Part shown: positions 49,613 through 57,561 of the stretch, in pieces
How the letters are laid out: each line of letters begins with the position of its first letter
Position numbering within the stretch: the stretch's first letter is position 1
Assembly (NCBI GenBank): GCA_016215705.1
Contig: JACRIR010000053.1
Location: forward strand, 18,010 to 82,009
DNA from: Candidatus Poribacteria bacterium
Lineage (GTDB): Bacteria; Abyssobacteria; SURF-5
Reading direction: 5' to 3'
Length of the DNA: 64,000 bases
Notes under the pieces: generated by a model
The model's input: the letters and a program-made list of their open reading frames with translations, nothing else
Told to the model about the DNA's origin: nothing
The model's database searches: none
Program-made: the position numbers and the translations under genes

Positions 49613-50692
49613 ATGATGATCATTGCGACCTTTCTCTTCTTTGCTATTCTGGCGTACATGGCGTTTCTTATGGCGGGCTACGCGGCGCTGCTCAGGCGCC
49701 TCACTAAGGGAAAGCCGCTGGCGCGGGTCCAACAAACGCCGCCGGTGTCGGTAGTAGTTCCCGCATTCAACGAGGAAAAGAACATTGGACGAAAAATCGA
49801 CGACCTGCTCTCACAGGAATACCCATCCGACAAACTCGAAGTACTGGTTGTCAACAACGCCTCAACGGACAGAACTCGTGAGGTAGCGTCCTCGTATCCC
49901 GTCACTGTCCTCGATTCTCCGCGTGGGAAGATAAACGCTATCAATGAGGGAATCAGAAAAGCGAGGTCTGAGTTGGTCGTGGTGACGGACGCCGACACCA
50001 TCCTCAAGCGCGACGCCCTCAAATCGCTTGTAACATGTTTCGCCCGCGACGAAGTGGGCGCGGTCGGAGGAACGGCTGTCGTCGAGGACACCCGTTCCTT
50101 TTTCGGGCGGAGCAAGGAAAAGTACCACAAGGCCGACTGGGAACTGCGCGCCCTCGAGGGAAAGCTCGACAGCGTGATAAGCCTGGACGGCAAATTGATG
50201 GCGTTCCGAAAGAGCCTCTTGCCGGAGATTCCTCCCGACGCGGTGGTGGATGATCTGGAGATCAATTTCCGCCTGCGTGCGCAAGGCTACCGCTCGGTGA
50301 TTGACGACCACGCCGTTGCTTACGAGACGGGCCCACAGTCCCTCGCGGCGGAACTCAAACAGATACGGCGCAGGGTGGCCCTTACAATTCCGGTCCTGTT
50401 CCAATATATACATATGCTGTTGAATCCGAAGTACGGATGGTTCGGGATGCTGATCTTTCCCGTGAGGCGGATGCTGGCGGTTTTCTCTCCGCTTATGCTG
50501 GCTTATCTGGCCGCTTTTGTTTTGTACTGGAATTGGAGAGTGGCGCTTGCGCTCGCTATTGTCGGATGTCCGGCGCTGCTGATCACTGGGCAGTATTTCC
50601 CCCTCATACAGCAGATCGGCATCGTCCTCGGTTGGCTGGATGTGCTGACGTCGCGAGTGAGGGCGTCGGGACAATGGGAGAAAATCAATTAG
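49613..50692 (+). CDS. Membrane GT2 glycosyltransferase (processive-type layout)
   Basis: These 359 residues begin with a membrane helix, continue with a GT-A domain (VSVVVPAFNEEKNIGRKI, VVNNASTDRTREV, VVTDADTILKRDAL) and end with about three helices. VVDDLEINFRLRAQGY and QIRRRVALTIP occupy the places of the ED and QxxRW motifs of cellulose/hyaluronan-synthase relatives, though the tryptophan is replaced. It would extend a glycan at the inner membrane, and export through its own helices is uncertain. The start is ATG 49613, with AGGA about 11 bases upstream. Confidence 0.82.
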   Translation: MMIIATFLFFAILAYMAFLMAGYAALLRRLTKGKPLARVQQTPPVSVVVPAFNEEKNIGRKIDDLLSQEYPSDKLEVLVVNNASTDRTREVASSYPVTVLDSPRGKINAINEGIRKARSELVVVTDADTILKRDALKSLVTCFARDEVGAVGGTAVVEDTRSFFGRSKEKYHKADWELRALEGKLDSVISLDGKLMAFRKSLLPEIPPDAVVDDLEINFRLRAQGYRSVIDDHAVAYETGPQSLAAELKQIRRRVALTIPVLFQYIHMLLNPKYGWFGMLIFPVRRMLAVFSPLMLAYLAAFVLYWNWRVALALAIVGCPALLITGQYFPLIQQIGIVLGWLDVLTSRVRASGQWEKIN

Positions 50693-50759
50693 CTTAACCA
50701 CGCCTGACGAAGCCGTTGGCGTGGACGGCGCTGCTCAGAATGACAGGCAGGTTCCGCTA

Positions 50760-52817
50760 ATGAAAACCGCCCTCGTTAACAAAGAGACCGCGCATAACCT
50801 TGCGCCGGCTTTATTGGCGTTAGCCATTTCCCTCACCATTTATGCCTTCACCCTCGCGCCTACGATAACCTTCGGAGACTCGGGAGAACTTGTGACGGCG
50901 GCCGCCACGCTCGGAGTCGCGCATCCTCCCGGTTATCCTCTTTGGCTGCTTATCGCGAAAGTCTTTACATTGCTTCCCATAAGCACGGCGGCATATCGCG
51001 TGAACCTGATGTCGGCGATATGCGGCGCGGCGGCAGTCGGCCTTCTTACATGCGTCATATCAAAAACGATTCCGTTGGTCTGCAGCCGAATCACTCCCAC
51101 CGTCCCGCCCGAGTCTCGCCTATACGCCGGAATGACGGGACTAGCCTCGACTGCGGCGGCGCTTTCTCTTGCGTTTTCGCCCACATTCTGGCAGCAGTCC
51201 GTGATCGCAGAAGTCTATGCGCTCAATAATCTCCTTTTCTGCGTCATCCTCTTGCTCCTTGCTCTATGGGGAGAAACGCCACAGAAGAGCGGTTACCTGT
51301 TTTCCGCGGCGTTTCTGTTTGGGGCGGGGCAAGCGAACCATCAGACGCTGGCGCTCATGGCTCCGGCAATCCTGATCTACGTATTCCTCATCAGACCACG
51401 AACTGCCTTCTCGCCGCGCATTGTGGCCGGATGTCTCTTTCTGCTTCTGCTGGGCCTTTGCCTTTACCTTTACCTGCCGCTCAGCGCTTCGGCGCGTCCG
51501 CCGCTCAACTGGGGGAATCCGTCATCGTGGGATTCCTTCTGGTTCCACGTACTGCGGAAGCAATACCGCAGTCTTAAGGTGGTGAGGCCGCTCTCTGTCT
51601 TCATCCCGCAAGTGAAGTTCTTCTTTGTCTCTGTCGCGAAAGAATCTCTCCCTTTGATTCTCGCGGTTCCGGCCTTGGCCATCGGCCTCTTTGCCCGCAA
51701 AGAGGGAAAGACGTGGATCATTTTCACGGCTGCGGCGTTCGTTTGCACAGGGGTTTTGTTCGTTATCATTGCCAATACGGAACTGGACCTAAACGCGCAG
51801 GACCTTCTGAAAATCTATTTCCTGCCGCCGTTCATTCTTGTCGCCGCGTGCGTCGGATATGGGATCAGCTTTGTGAACTTATTGTTGCTGAGAGTCGCCA
51901 AGAAACTGGGCTGGACAGAAACGGCAGCCGCAGCCGGGATGTCTCTGTGGCTCTTGTTGCCCGCAAGCAATCTGTTCCTGAACTACAAGGATGCGAGCAT
52001 GCGAGGCCACGATTTCGGCGCTCTTTACGGTGACATGCTCATGGAAAGCCTCAAGGAGAATGCCGTCCTCCTCAGCGGGACAGATTCGGCATACGCGATT
52101 CCCATGTACATGAAGTGGGTGGAGAACAAGAGGCCGGACATTGCGATTCTCAGTGTAAACAGGCTTGCCGATTCCAATTATCTGCCAGAAGCCGCGCGGA
52201 ATGCGCCCGGCCTTTCATTTCTGACTTCTCAAGACTATGGCGAGGCATTCTCACTTCACGGTCGCGCCGGGGCAGCCGGAAGCGGCGGAGTGTACGGCGC
52301 ACACGCGATAGTGCGCATCAATGGATACCTCATCAGCAAGCTCCTCGAGCGCAATATATCGGCGAGGCCTATGTACTATGATGAGGGCATGCACATCGAC
52401 TGGATACATGATTTCGCGATTCCTTCCGGCCTCGTAATGGAACTGAGCGAGAAGAGGATTGAATCATTATCGGCGGAGACAGTTCTCAGCGATACTGCCT
52501 TTTGGGACTCGATAGAGAAGAAACTGACTGACAACGACGCGTTTGAGGTCGACATTGCCGCGCGCCAGAAATTCTCGAAGTGTCGCTCGAATATAGGGGC
52601 TCTCTACGTCCACCGCAGGATGTACTCCGAAGCAGAGGCCGCGCTCAGACAAGCTATTCGCATATCCGGCAGAAACATAGAGGCATATGCCCTGCTTGCC
52701 GTCATGTACGGGCGGCAGGGTAAGCACGAGGAATCAATTAGGATATTTGAAGAGTATTTGCGGCTCGATCCGTGGAATACAAGCGCCCGGGAGTTTGCGC
52801 GCTCACTCAAGCAATGA
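50760..52817 (+). CDS. DUF2723 membrane protein with C-terminal TPR (protein O-glycosyltransferase-like)
   Basis: From the ATG at 50760 the protein has 685 residues. ITFGDSGELVTAAATLGVAH and PPGYPLWLLIAKVFT at the N-terminus are the signature of the DUF2723 family (PF11028), GT-C-fold proteins with Asp-Ser-Gly-Glu in the first loop. About ten to eleven membrane helices run to residue 420, then a periplasmic domain, and at the end a TPR-like repeat (EAEAALRQAIRISGRNIEAY, ALLAVMYGRQGKHEESI). Related proteins are thought to glycosylate secreted proteins from lipid-linked sugars. The GTG at 50721 is an alternative start. It ends the plus-strand locus, 26 bases before a strong hairpin. Confidence 0.83.
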   Translation: MKTALVNKETAHNLAPALLALAISLTIYAFTLAPTITFGDSGELVTAAATLGVAHPPGYPLWLLIAKVFTLLPISTAAYRVNLMSAICGAAAVGLLTCVISKTIPLVCSRITPTVPPESRLYAGMTGLASTAAALSLAFSPTFWQQSVIAEVYALNNLLFCVILLLLALWGETPQKSGYLFSAAFLFGAGQANHQTLALMAPAILIYVFLIRPRTAFSPRIVAGCLFLLLLGLCLYLYLPLSASARPPLNWGNPSSWDSFWFHVLRKQYRSLKVVRPLSVFIPQVKFFFVSVAKESLPLILAVPALAIGLFARKEGKTWIIFTAAAFVCTGVLFVIIANTELDLNAQDLLKIYFLPPFILVAACVGYGISFVNLLLLRVAKKLGWTETAAAAGMSLWLLLPASNLFLNYKDASMRGHDFGALYGDMLMESLKENAVLLSGTDSAYAIPMYMKWVENKRPDIAILSVNRLADSNYLPEAARNAPGLSFLTSQDYGEAFSLHGRAGAAGSGGVYGAHAIVRINGYLISKLLERNISARPMYYDEGMHIDWIHDFAIPSGLVMELSEKRIESLSAETVLSDTAFWDSIEKKLTDNDAFEVDIAARQKFSKCRSNIGALYVHRRMYSEAEAALRQAIRISGRNIEAYALLAVMYGRQGKHEESIRIFEEYLRLDPWNTSAREFARSLKQ

Positions 52818-52843
52818 AAGTCAATGTCAATTCGCCAACCAGG

Positions 52844-52882
52844 AAAATCGGGGACACGATGCGGCATCGTGTCCCCGATTTT
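52844..52882. terminator. Bidirectional hairpin terminator between converging genes
   Basis: An 18-bp perfect stem encloses a 3-base loop. The left arm reads AAAATCGGGGACACGATG and the right arm is its exact complement, so both strands end in GATTTT. It lies between the stops of the DUF2723 gene (plus) and the nucleotidyltransferase gene (minus). The T-runs are short (four), so termination strength is uncertain, but the position is right for both. Confidence 0.7.
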
Positions 52883-52949
52883 CGCTGAAATGCCGATAGA
52901 GAGAAGATTTGATTAGTCGATGAATCTCCGGGACGTAGCGCCAGTGGCG

Positions 52950-53675
52950 TTACAGAACCCCGTACCGGCTTGCAACTAATTGGTTGGCCCGAGCGAGCGA
53001 GGGAAATGTGCCTGCGTCGGTCCACCATCCGTCCAGAATCTCATAAGTCATGCTGCCTCGTTCGATATATGCGTTGTTTACATCTGTGATTTCGAGTTCG
53101 CCTCGCCCCGAAGGTTTCAGCGTCTTGATTATGTCGAAGACGGTCCCGTCATACATGTATATGCCGATTACCGCATAGCTGGACTCCGGCTTCTTGGGCT
53201 TTTCGTCGATCCTGGTTACTTTGTCCCCGTTCAGGACTGCGACGCCGAAGCGCTCAGGATCATCTACCGCTTTCAAAAAAATCTTTGCCCCCTCTTTTTG
53301 TCGCTTGAAATCATCGACCGCCTTGCGGATCGAGCTCTCGATTATGTTATCACCCAAAACGACGGTTATCAGGTCTCTGTCCGCAAAATGTTCGGCAAGT
53401 CCGAGGGCCTCTGCTATGCCTCCCTCGCCTTCCTGATAGGTATAATTTATGTGCTTGAGGCCAAATTCCTTTCCGTTTCCGATCAGTCTCAAGAAATCGC
53501 CGGCGCTGTTGCCGCCGGTGACCAGAAGTATGTCGGTAATGCCCGCCCCGACAAGGGTTTCAATCGGATAATAAATCATGGGCTTGTTGTACACAGGCAA
53601 CAAATGCTTGTTGGTGACCTTAGTGAGAGGATACAGGCGCGTTCCCAGGCCGCCTGCCAACACAACTCCCTTCAT
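52950..53675 (-). CDS. Glucose-1-phosphate thymidylyltransferase-like nucleotidyltransferase (RmlA type)
   Basis: The protein of 241 residues starts with MKGVVLAGGLGTRLYPLT, the nucleotide-binding signature, and has KHLLPVYNKPMIYYPIETL, VVLGDNIIE (metal-binding Asp) and RIDEKPKKPESSYAVIGIYM. It makes a nucleotide-activated hexose, dTDP-glucose in RmlA; the short form lacks the C-terminal allosteric part of classical RmlA (about 290 residues). No rmlBCD genes are adjacent, so the product could feed either glycan locus. The frame is open to 53771, but that extension is coded by a period-7 repeat and is not real; the true ATG is at 53675. Confidence 0.85.
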   Translation of the reverse strand: MKGVVLAGGLGTRLYPLTKVTNKHLLPVYNKPMIYYPIETLVGAGITDILLVTGGNSAGDFLRLIGNGKEFGLKHINYTYQEGEGGIAEALGLAEHFADRDLITVVLGDNIIESSIRKAVDDFKRQKEGAKIFLKAVDDPERFGVAVLNGDKVTRIDEKPKKPESSYAVIGIYMYDGTVFDIIKTLKPSGRGELEITDVNNAYIERGSMTYEILDGWWTDAGTFPSLARANQLVASRYGVL

Positions 53676-53733
53676 CTTCGCTCTTCCTTTCTCTGCTCTC
53701 TGTATTCGTGATCCAAGTCTTCTCCTTCTCTTC

Positions 53734-53768
53734 GACTTTTGACTTTCGACCTTTGATCTTTGACCGCA
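53734..53768. repeat. Period-7 tandem repeat (GACTTTT type)
   Basis: Five consecutive heptamers can be read: GACTTTT, GACTTTC, GACCTTT, GATCTTT, GACCGCA. The array lies in the gap upstream of the nucleotidyltransferase gene, about 15 kb from the cluster of heptamer arrays at 36.5-39.2 kb, and has its own unit sequence. Confidence 0.7.
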
Positions 53769-53815
53769 CAATGACGTCGGTTTTGACTGCGGCTATGCTG
53801 CGGCGTGATCTCTTG

Positions 53816-54505
53816 TCATTCCAACGGCTTCACGAAACTCTTGGCGAAGCCGGGTATCTTACGAATCGATTGAAGCGCCAGTTGGGCTTCCCCTTCGGTA
53901 TCAAAGGGACCGATGTACACCCTGTACCATCTTCCTTTTGCCCCGAGGTCCGCTTCAAAGACGCCTGCGGCAAATCCCTCATTCAGAATCTTCTTTCTCG
54001 TGGCGGTCGCGTCAGCCTGGCTGGAGGTGGAGAGCGCCTGAATTACATACTTCGGGGCTCCGGAACGGGAGGTCTTCTCTGCCGCAGGAGGCAGAGGTTC
54101 TTGACCGGTCGCCTCTTTCATTGCCGGCTGGGCCGTTTCTGAAGAGCGCGCGAGGTCGGGTTTTGGAGTTGAGGCTGTCTTCGCCGGCAATGAGGGTGTC
54201 TTTGTCGGTATTCGCAACGGCGCAGCAGGCGCGTTTCGCCCGTTCTCCGCGCCCTTTCGTGTCACTGCCGGCGTAGCGGCGGCAGCGCCGGGCGTTTCAG
54301 GTTTGGATAGAATAACAACAGGAGGCTGCTCCTTGGATGGTTCCGCCGCAGGAACTGCTTCGGGATTGGTTGCGGGCTGGGCCACCTTGGACGAATCAAG
54401 GCTCAGCCGCTGGACCACCAATCTTCCACCCATGAGTCCGCCGCCGAGGGCTATCATAAACAAGCCCGCGATAAGACAGATGAGTTGTGCAATGCCGGTT
54501 TTCAT
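53816..54505 (-). CDS. Membrane-anchored SPOR-domain protein
   Basis: These 229 residues start with a single hydrophobic helix (about 6-28), followed by a long Pro/Ala/Lys-rich linker and a C-terminal SPOR domain (YVIQALSTSSQADATATRKK, then GRWYRVYIGPFDTEGEAQLA). SPOR domains bind peptidoglycan stripped of stem peptides and are common at division sites or in lytic-transglycosylase partners. The type II topology puts the SPOR domain in the periplasm. It stands alone between two gaps, and the nearest genes give no clue. Confidence 0.82.
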   Translation of the reverse strand: MKTGIAQLICLIAGLFMIALGGGLMGGRLVVQRLSLDSSKVAQPATNPEAVPAAEPSKEQPPVVILSKPETPGAAAATPAVTRKGAENGRNAPAAPLRIPTKTPSLPAKTASTPKPDLARSSETAQPAMKEATGQEPLPPAAEKTSRSGAPKYVIQALSTSSQADATATRKKILNEGFAAGVFEADLGAKGRWYRVYIGPFDTEGEAQLALQSIRKIPGFAKSFVKPLE

Positions 54506-54642
54506 GCGCCCCTATTCACCATCGATATCGGCGAACGGCCCATATTGAAGTCCAAAAGGCACTTTATCATGTTTGGAATAAGAGTGTCAAAAGCTAAGCG
54601 CACACGTTCGCAAATACGATAACGTATTCGCCTAACCTCCGT

Positions 54643-54667
54643 AGGGGCGACCCGGCGGGTCGCCTCT
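54643..54667. repeat. Palindromic GC-rich hairpin in the gap upstream of the SPOR gene
   Basis: Arms GGCGACCC and GGGTCGCC enclose GGC, extended by A-T, G-C and G-T pairs at the ends. No T-run follows, so it is unlikely to be an intrinsic terminator. Hairpins with this core are widespread as intergenic elements in uncultured bacterial genomes, by my recollection. A second small inverted repeat (AATACG/CGTATT, 54613-54628) precedes it. The rest of 54506-54704 shows nothing I can support. Confidence 0.5.
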
Positions 54668-54704
54668 ATGATGAAATACGTTGTAGAAATTAGGAAACTG
54701 ACTA

Positions 54705-55274
54705 CTATGTTATCTGAACGTTCTCATCAATCGGGATGTCGACCCGCGTCACTCCGCGGTCCCAAAACCTTCTCGTCATCTTGAGGCCGCTTCTGTTCAG
54801 AACTGCGAACATGCGCGAATTTTCATCCATAATATACCCGATGATGACCCGGACACCTTGCAGTTTGGCAACATGCGCGAGGTGTCGCAGGACTTCCGTG
54901 CCGATCCCGCGTCCCTGACAGGCGTCTTGCACCACGATTGCAAATTCGGCCGCTCCCGGCTCCTTTTCCTCGAGCGTATAGCGGCCAATGGCCACCATCT
55001 TTTCCTTTCCGCATTCGCTCACAAGCGCTCCAATGGCCATCTGCTTCTCGTAGTCCATGTGAGTAAGCTGCTCGAGTTGTTCTTTGGGCATGTATTTCAG
55101 CGTGGAAAAGAATCGAAAGTAGATTGTCTCCTTTGAGAATGAATTGAACAACTCGACAATCAGGCTTTCGTCTGTCGGCTTGATGGGCCGCAGGAGGGCC
55201 TGAACCCCGTCAGACAACACAATGGTTTTCCTGTATTGCTCAGGATACTCGGATTGCACAGTGGATGAATTCAC
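54705..55274 (-). CDS. GNAT-family N-acetyltransferase
   Basis: From the GTG at 55274 the protein has 189 residues. ALLRPIKPTDESLIVELFNS opens the domain, FAIVVQDACQGRGIGTEVLR has the acetyl-CoA loop (QGRGIGT), and VIIGYIMDENSRMFAVLNRS completes motif B. It resembles the acetyltransferase part of Pat/AcuA-type protein acetyltransferases, but without a regulatory domain. The open frame to 55409 overlaps pyrE. A run of nine C residues (G on the coding strand) ends at the start codon itself. It is the last gene of the disA-pyr unit, 22 bases after pyrE. Confidence 0.78.
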   Translation of the reverse strand: MNSSTVQSEYPEQYRKTIVLSDGVQALLRPIKPTDESLIVELFNSFSKETIYFRFFSTLKYMPKEQLEQLTHMDYEKQMAIGALVSECGKEKMVAIGRYTLEEKEPGAAEFAIVVQDACQGRGIGTEVLRHLAHVAKLQGVRVIIGYIMDENSRMFAVLNRSGLKMTRRFWDRGVTRVDIPIDENVQIT

Positions 55275-55296
55275 CCCCCCCCTGCGACTGCCCGGT

Positions 55297-55899
55297 TCAT
55301 ATTTTCCGGCTGCCCGGCTTGTACAGAGGCACTCCTCGCAAACAGAGCGGACAAGCTTCTTTTCGGAAAGTCGAGACTTGCACCCGCGCAAGCGGTTTAA
55401 ATGGAACACGGAACTCGGCTTTACCTCCGCTTCGGTCGATAACCGCCGCGACGCCGGTCACGGATGCGCCCATCTGAGTCAAGGCGTCTATAACCTCTTG
55501 CGCGGACCCTCCCGTCGTCGTTATGTCCTCGACTACGAGCGCGCGTTCTCCCTTCGTTACGGCGAAGCCCCGTCTGAGCGTCATTGTGCCCGCTTCGCGT
55601 TCAGTGAACATCGCACGCACACCAAGCGCCCGGCCCACTTCCTGCGCAACGACTATCCCGCCGATGGCGGGACCGACAACGCAGTCAATCTTTGCATCCA
55701 GGAATTTTACCGCGATGGCGGAGCCAATACGTTCGGCGATTTCGGGATATTGCAGCACTATGGCGCATTGCAGGTATTTCTCGCTGTGAAGCCCCGAAGA
55801 CAGCAGGAAATGGCCATTGAGCAGCGCCCCTTTTTGCTCGAATATGTCCAACACTTCTTTTGCCGACAACTCCGGTGTTCTTGATTTTTTCGTAGGCAT
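55297..55899 (-). CDS. pyrE: Orotate phosphoribosyltransferase
   Basis: The protein has 200 residues from the ATG at 55899, with AGGAG three bases upstream. The PRPP loop is ALVVEDITTTGGSAQEVI, HFLLSSGLHSEKYLQCA carries the orotate-binding Lys region, and GPAIGGIVVAQEVGRALG is the other conserved block. It makes OMP from orotate and PRPP, the fifth step of pyrimidine synthesis. The C-terminal tail CPLCLRGVPLYKPGSRKI is characteristic of the type with a Cys-rich end. The open frame upstream to 56106 overlaps pyrF and is not coding. Confidence 0.92.
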   Translation of the reverse strand: MPTKKSRTPELSAKEVLDIFEQKGALLNGHFLLSSGLHSEKYLQCAIVLQYPEIAERIGSAIAVKFLDAKIDCVVGPAIGGIVVAQEVGRALGVRAMFTEREAGTMTLRRGFAVTKGERALVVEDITTTGGSAQEVIDALTQMGASVTGVAAVIDRSGGKAEFRVPFKPLARVQVSTFRKEACPLCLRGVPLYKPGSRKI

Positions 55900-55913
55900 G
55901 TGCTCCTGATCCT

Positions 55914-56639
55914 TTAAGTCATTTCGGCGAGAATCTTTCCCGCTGCCTCCAGCGGGTCCCTCGCCTTCGTAATCGGGCGACCAACCACAATTCTGTCGGC
56001 GCCCGCAGCCAACGCCTCGGCCGGCGTCGCCACTCTCTTCTGATCGTTCGCGTGCTCCCACGACGGTCTTATCCCCGGCGTCACAATCTGAAAACTCGAT
56101 CCGCACGCGGCGCGAATCGCCGCCGCCTCATGTGGCGAGGCCACGACACCGTCGAGACCCGCCTCCTTCGCCTGACGCGCCTTTGCAATCACAAAAGGGC
56201 CGACCCCATTGGCGAGAGAAAAGCCGATTTCCTCCTCCAGCGCTCGCCGGTCGAGGCTCGTGAGCACCGTAACCGCAAGCACAACCGGCCGCTTCACCTC
56301 AAGCCCGCTTGCGGTCCGGACCACCGCATCGGCGGCGGCGCGCATCATCGCCATTCCGCCAAGGGCATGCACGTTGAACATATCGACACCCAATCGCGTC
56401 GCGCTTGCGGCGGCGCCGGCCACAGTGTTCGGGATGTCGTGAAACTTCATGTCGAGGAAGACTGATTTGCCGAGAGTTTTCAGACGCTCGACAATCTCCG
56501 GGCCTGCCGCGCTGAAGAGCTCGAGCCCGACCTTGTAGAAGGTCACGATCTCGCCCATTCTCTCCGCAAATCCCAGCGCTTCATCAGCGGATGGGAAATC
56601 AAGCGCAACAATCAGTCTTTCCCTGGGGTCCGGGTTCAT
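55914..56639 (-). CDS. pyrF: Orotidine-5'-phosphate decarboxylase
   Basis: The enzyme has 241 residues from the ATG at 56639. LIVALDFPSADEAL starts the barrel, SVFLDMKFHDIPNTV holds the catalytic Asp-Lys-Asp set (about Lys65), and RIVVGRPITKARDPLEA ends it with the phosphate site. It decarboxylates OMP to UMP. The start lies 41 bases inside pyrD, and GGGAG is 10 bases before the ATG; a TTG at 56648 is the alternative. It is 14 bases upstream of pyrE. Confidence 0.93.
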   Translation of the reverse strand: MNPDPRERLIVALDFPSADEALGFAERMGEIVTFYKVGLELFSAAGPEIVERLKTLGKSVFLDMKFHDIPNTVAGAAASATRLGVDMFNVHALGGMAMMRAAADAVVRTASGLEVKRPVVLAVTVLTSLDRRALEEEIGFSLANGVGPFVIAKARQAKEAGLDGVVASPHEAAAIRAACGSSFQIVTPGIRPSWEHANDQKRVATPAEALAAGADRIVVGRPITKARDPLEAAGKILAEMT

Positions 56640-57561
56640 CTGTGACAAGGCTCCCTATAAGTTGATAAACATCGCGCATCTTGTTCTTGATGAGATACCG
56701 CTCGATACCCTCGATTATCTCGAGTGTCACCTTCGGATTTATGAAATTCGCAGTGCCGACGGCGACAGCAGTCGCGCCTGCTATCAGGAATTCCACGGCA
56801 TCCTGCCAGCAGGAAATGCCTCCGATCCCGACCACTGGAATCTTGACGGCCCGCGCCACCTGCCAGACCATTCTGAGCGCCACCGGTTTTACGGCGGGGC
56901 CGGATAGTCCGCCGGTGACGTTCGCGAGTACCGGCTTCCGCGTGTTTATGTCAATCGCAAGGCCGGTGAGCGTGTTAATGAGAGAAATCGCATCGGCGCC
57001 GCTGCTCTCAACGGCAAGCGCGATTGCGGCGACATCGGTGACGTTCGGTGTCAGTTTCACAATGAGGGGCTTATTCGGGGCGGCTCGCTTGACGGCCTGC
57101 GTCACCTCCGCCGACAAGTTGGGGTTTTGCCCGAACGATATCCCTCCATACTTGATGTTCGGGCACGATATGTTCAACTCGATTCCGGCGACGCCCTCCT
57201 GATCTTTCAGCTTCTTCGCCACCTCGACATAATCGTCTATCTCGCGGCCAACAACGTTCACGATTACCGCTGTGTCGATCTCGCGAATCTTCGAAAGTTT
57301 TCCTTTAATGAAGACCTCGATGCCGACGTTCTGCAAGCCGATTGCATTGAGCATCCCGGCGCGTGTTTCGACAATGCGCGCAGGCCTGTTGCCCGACCAC
57401 GGTCTGCTTGATATGCCCTTCGTTACAAAGGCCCCCAACCGCGCCAGGTCGAGGAACCTCGAGAACTCAAGCCCGTAGCCGAATGTGCCCGAGGCCGTCA
57501 TTACAGGGTTTTTCATCTCGATGCCGCCGACGTCCACCCGCATGCTCGGACGATTAAGCAT
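56599..57561 (-). CDS. pyrD: Dihydroorotate dehydrogenase catalytic subunit (class 1B)
   Basis: This 320-residue TIM-barrel flavoprotein has MKNPVMTASGTFGYGLEF, GIELNISCPNIKYGG (nucleotide and substrate site), and LIVKLTPNVTDVA. In class 1B the catalytic base is a Cys, here in the ISCPN region. It oxidises dihydroorotate with electrons passed to PyrK and NAD. The gene overlaps pyrK by 8 bases and pyrF by 41. Confidence 0.92.
   Translation of the reverse strand: MLNRPSMRVDVGGIEMKNPVMTASGTFGYGLEFSRFLDLARLGAFVTKGISSRPWSGNRPARIVETRAGMLNAIGLQNVGIEVFIKGKLSKIREIDTAVIVNVVGREIDDYVEVAKKLKDQEGVAGIELNISCPNIKYGGISFGQNPNLSAEVTQAVKRAAPNKPLIVKLTPNVTDVAAIALAVESSGADAISLINTLTGLAIDINTRKPVLANVTGGLSGPAVKPVALRMVWQVARAVKIPVVGIGGISCWQDAVEFLIAGATAVAVGTANFINPKVTLEIIEGIERYLIKNKMRDVYQLIGSLVTDEPGPQGKTDCCA

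Noticed and set aside
53676-53771. N-terminal extension of the RmlA-like protein
   Set aside because: The extra residues are encoded by the GACTTTT heptamer repeat and precede the canonical MKGVVLAGG start.
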